Below are positions 61,387 to 64,000 of a DNA stretch of 64,000 nucleotides, one piece after another. Numbering within the stretch: the first letter of the stretch is position 1; the number at the start of each line of letters is the position of its first letter. The notes beneath the pieces were generated by a model. It saw only the letters and a list, made by a program, of their open reading frames with translations, made no database searches and had not been told where the DNA came from. Source of the DNA: Mycobacterium sp. ELW1 (GTDB lineage: Bacteria; Actinomycetota; Actinomycetes; Mycobacteriales; Mycobacteriaceae); contig NZ_CP032155.1 of NCBI RefSeq assembly GCF_008329905.1, positions 3,348,001 through 3,412,000 on the forward strand. The letters run 5' to 3'. The translations under genes and the position numbers were made by a program.

Positions 61387-63588
61387 ATGAGTACGGGGCA
61401 TGTCGTCGGCTACGTCGGCGGATTGGCGGTGGTGCTGGGTGTCGGCACCGCGATCATGGCGAGCGCGCCGGCGGCGTCGGCCGATGCGTCGGCGCCGTCA
61501 CACAGTGCGGCCTCGGGGACCGCGAAATCAGCGCGGCCCACCCAGCGCGCCAACCCGGTCGCGTCGATGCGGCCGGTTCCGACGCGCAAGGTCGCTGCGC
61601 CTGCCTCGTCGGTGACACTGCTGATGGCCGCATCGACGGCAGACCCGAGGCGGACGCCGGCTCGCGCGGTTCGCGGCGCGGCACCGGTACAGGCGGCGGC
61701 CTCGACCCCGCCGCCTGCCGACACAGTCCCCATCGACAACAACAACCTGGTCATCGACAGCGAAGGAAACACCACCCGGATTTCGTTGCAGGACAAGACC
61801 ACCGGCACCCAGACCGGAACCACGCTCGTCCTCACCGGCCGCATCGCGCAGCCCCCGCTGCTGGCCCTCACCGAAGGCCGAGCCGTGATCGCCACGAGCT
61901 GGGACACCTCCACCACGTACCTGAGCCAGGTCGCGGTGTTCGATACCGAGACCGGAACTCAGACCGGCACGACTCTCGACTTCACCGGCTCGCCTTCCGT
62001 TGCGCTGGTCGGGGACGGCCTCGCGTTGATCGGCGCCTACCGCTACGACGTCGCCACCGGTGGCGCGACTGACTTCACGGTTCTCGACGTCTCCTCCGGT
62101 GACCCCCTCGGCGGCGGACTCACCCTCGCCGGTGGCCCCTGGAATGGCCCTGCGGTCCGGGTAGGCAGCGATCGCCTGCTGGTCAGGGCCGTGAACCAGA
62201 ACTACTGGGCAGGGACGGCGACCGTCAGCGCGGGAGTGCTGAACATTACGACGGGCAGCCAGATCGGCCACGCGGTGAGCCTGGACGGCGGTCCGTGGGT
62301 CGATCCGATCGTGAACGACGACGGTGTCCACGTCCTTCTCACCTCGAGCATCGCCGGGGCAAGCCATGCCGCGGTCATCGACACCGTGGCCGGTGAGCAG
62401 TCCGGAGTTACGGTGGACCTCCAGGGCACGGCAGGTTACGTACTACCGGCCGTCGACGGAGTCCACGTTCTGCTCACGACGTACGACGGGTCCTCCAGCC
62501 GCGTCGCGGTGGTCGACGCCACGACCGGCGATGAGGCCGGCAACACCCTGACCATGAACGGCCGACTGGAGCGTCCGCTGCTGAGCGCCGACGGCGTGCA
62601 CGCACTCATGACCGCCTACGGGCCGGACTCCACCGAGGTCGCGGTGCTCGACACCGTGACCGGCGAACGCACCGGCGTCCCTCTGGTTTTCAGTGGCCAG
62701 GTGAGGGGTCCGCTGGTCAACATCGACGGCATCCACGCTCTGTTCGCGTCGAGCACCGGCAACTCGACCCAGGTGTTCGTGGTCGACAGCAGAACCGGCG
62801 AACTGACCGGCGATGCCGTCGCCATCGACGGGACGATGAGTTACGTGCTGGTCGATGCCGGCCAAACCCATGCTCTGGTGGTCACGAGCGACGGCGGGTC
62901 GACCCGGTTCACGTCTTTCGATTCCGCGAGCGGTCAACCTCTCCGGGTCTCGCTGAGCTTCTCCGGTGAACTCACCGGCTGGCCCCAACCGTCGACCGCT
63001 GCGGACGGCACCCATGCCTTGTTCATCCTCGACGATGCCGACATCACGCGGTTGGTGCTGATCGACATCTCGACCGGCGCCCAGACCGGCACGGGCCTCG
63101 TCCTACCGGGCGACCCGGGCATCCAGATCGTGAGCGACGACGGCAACCACACCACGATCGTCACCCGGACCGCCGCGACGAAGTCCCACGGCAGCAGCAC
63201 CCGTGTCGCGGTGATCGACACTACGACCGGCAATCAGGTCGGCGTCACCACCCGGCTCACCGGCACCCCCGCCGTCCTTCCCCAGCTGAGCGCCGACGGA
63301 CACCACGTCGTGGTCAGAACCTTCGCCGGCCTCAGCGCAAACCTTGACACCACGACCGGCACGGCCACCACCCACATCGCCGGACCGCCGTGGGGCTTGG
63401 ACTTGGAGGCCTTCGCGCTCACGCCGATCGGGCGCGTCGTGACAGCCATCCAGACGGCGGTTGCCACCGCCTATCTGGTCATGGTGCAGTTCGTGCTTCT
63501 CGGCTTCTTCTGGTTGGGCGGCATTCTCTCCCAAGCACAGAACAGCTCGCCCGCTGCACCGTTCGGCAACGCCACCGTCGCCGGGTGA
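61387..63588 (+). CDS. Secreted 12-repeat protein with C-terminal membrane anchor
   Basis: 733 residues. A signal peptide (residues 1 to about 36, hydrophobic core YVGGLAVVLGVGTAIMASA, AxA-type site PAASADA) is followed by an Ala/Pro/Arg-rich linker to about 110. From about 115 to 668 there are twelve imperfect units of 44-51 residues built on a strand VAVxDxxTGxxxG, a second strand ending LxLxG, and ADGxHALxT. A hydrophobic anchor lies at about 685-714 and a short polar tail ends the protein. The pattern suggests a beta-propeller-like surface protein. No family recognised. ATG 61387; convergent with ileS. Confidence 0.75.
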   Translation: MSTGHVVGYVGGLAVVLGVGTAIMASAPAASADASAPSHSAASGTAKSARPTQRANPVASMRPVPTRKVAAPASSVTLLMAASTADPRRTPARAVRGAAPVQAAASTPPPADTVPIDNNNLVIDSEGNTTRISLQDKTTGTQTGTTLVLTGRIAQPPLLALTEGRAVIATSWDTSTTYLSQVAVFDTETGTQTGTTLDFTGSPSVALVGDGLALIGAYRYDVATGGATDFTVLDVSSGDPLGGGLTLAGGPWNGPAVRVGSDRLLVRAVNQNYWAGTATVSAGVLNITTGSQIGHAVSLDGGPWVDPIVNDDGVHVLLTSSIAGASHAAVIDTVAGEQSGVTVDLQGTAGYVLPAVDGVHVLLTTYDGSSSRVAVVDATTGDEAGNTLTMNGRLERPLLSADGVHALMTAYGPDSTEVAVLDTVTGERTGVPLVFSGQVRGPLVNIDGIHALFASSTGNSTQVFVVDSRTGELTGDAVAIDGTMSYVLVDAGQTHALVVTSDGGSTRFTSFDSASGQPLRVSLSFSGELTGWPQPSTAADGTHALFILDDADITRLVLIDISTGAQTGTGLVLPGDPGIQIVSDDGNHTTIVTRTAATKSHGSSTRVAVIDTTTGNQVGVTTRLTGTPAVLPQLSADGHHVVVRTFAGLSANLDTTTGTATTHIAGPPWGLDLEAFALTPIGRVVTAIQTAVATAYLVMVQFVLLGFFWLGGILSQAQNSSPAAPFGNATVAG

Positions 63589-63591
63589 GTC

Positions 63592-64000
63592 TCAGGCCTT
63601 GGCGATCGCGACCCGCACGCCGTCGCCGATCTCCACGCCGTCGGCCGGCTCGCCGAAGTCGAAGCTCGTTGCCAGAATCTCCCCCGCGATCAGATCGGTA
63701 TGCGCCACAGCCCAATCCGACCGTTCGGCGGGCACCGACATGACCACCCGGATGCGGTCACTGACGTCCAAGCCGCTGGACTTGCGCAGATCCTGCAGTT
63801 CGCGGATGCGGTCCTTGGCCCAGCCCTCGGCTTCCAACTCCGGGGTGACGGCGCCGTCCAGCACCACCAGACCGGCACCGTCGGGCAGCGCCGCCGTCCA
63901 CTCCGGATCGGCGGCCACCAGTTTGGCCGTGAACTCCTCTGGCAGTAGCACCGCCGGTCCCGCGGTGAGCGTGCCGTCGGCATTGAGCACATAGTCGCCG
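63592..64000 (-). CDS. ileS: Isoleucyl-tRNA synthetase, 3' end only
   Basis: The last 135 codons of the gene; the start lies beyond the window. It reads through the tail domain: [54 protein letters not shown], then a stop at 63592. The [17 protein letters not shown] segment, which follows the anticodon-binding domain in ValRS/IleRS enzymes, and the dinB/repeat protein/ileS order support the assignment. It charges tRNA-Ile in the cytoplasm. It is convergent with the repeat protein, 3 bp between stops. Confidence 0.9.
   Translation of the reverse strand, partial: GDYVLNADGTLTAGPAVLLPEEFTAKLVAADPEWTAALPDGAGLVVLDGAVTPELEAEGWAKDRIRELQDLRKSSGLDVSDRIRVVMSVPAERSDWAVAHTDLIAGEILATSFDFGEPADGVEIGDGVRVAIAKA

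Overview
The window is high-GC actinobacterial DNA and almost certainly comes from a fast-growing mycobacterium (Mycolicibacterium-like). The evidence is gene content and order. Read right to left it follows the Mycobacterium tuberculosis stretch ileS - dinX - ansA - lspA - rluD-like ... dnaE1 ... ilvA ... treZ-treY-treX - acyltransferase - bioA-bioF-bioD ... bioB-bsaP ... lipase-like - Nudix - nadA-nadB-nadC ... hisD-C-B-H-A-impA-F-I ... bcp - trpE. These are orders and protein resemblances I recognise; no database search was made. F420-type enzymes, PriA-type HisA and many leaderless starts also fit.

Layout. 1-5 kb: the end of a trp operon (trpE plus a membrane protein), a peroxiredoxin with an ABC ATPase, and a GNAT acetyltransferase. 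4-10.4 kb: a tightly overlapped histidine operon on the minus strand, with hisF broken by one base. 10.4-11.5 kb: a LysE exporter and a deazaflavin-type enzyme. 11.5-15.7 kb: nadABC facing a Nudix regulator across a perfect palindrome. 15.8-23.6 kb: a lipase-like protein and two biotin blocks (bioB-bsaP-DUF2567 and bioA/bioF-bioD-2H phosphoesterase) with TetR regulator bioQ and two matching operators. 23.7-32.1 kb: an acyltransferase/SGNH protein and treX-treY-treZ (trehalose from glycogen). 32.1-43.5 kb: a nitrate assimilation cluster (fused nitrate reductase, NarK, NirBD, NnaR, sirohydrochlorin chelatase) running into ilvA; nirB carries a frameshift near its 3' end. 43.6-47.4 kb: a TetR/MFS efflux pair with three shared operators, a small membrane protein, and a MerR/SRPBCC/PPOX divergon. 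47.4-52.6 kb: a transglutaminase-like protein, dnaE1 and two DUF202 proteins. 52.6-53.7 kb: an intact IS481-family element with a 6-bp target duplication. 53.7-61.3 kb: a SecD-head-like protein, an envelope-glycan-like divergent pair, RarD, RluD-like, lspA, ansA and dinB. 61.4-64 kb: a secreted 12-repeat protein and the 3' end of ileS.

The genes are packed: no intergenic gap exceeds about 130 bp, and many neighbours overlap by 1-4 bases (ATGA, GTGA, TGATG), which indicates translational coupling. I saw no tRNA, rRNA or CRISPR. The most notable observations are the hisF and nirB homopolymer frameshifts, the operators deduced for NrtR, BioQ, the TetR/MFS pair and the MerR divergon, the IS481 copy whose transposase stop codon comes from its target site and whose ribosome binding site lies in a stem, and the repeat protein at the right end.
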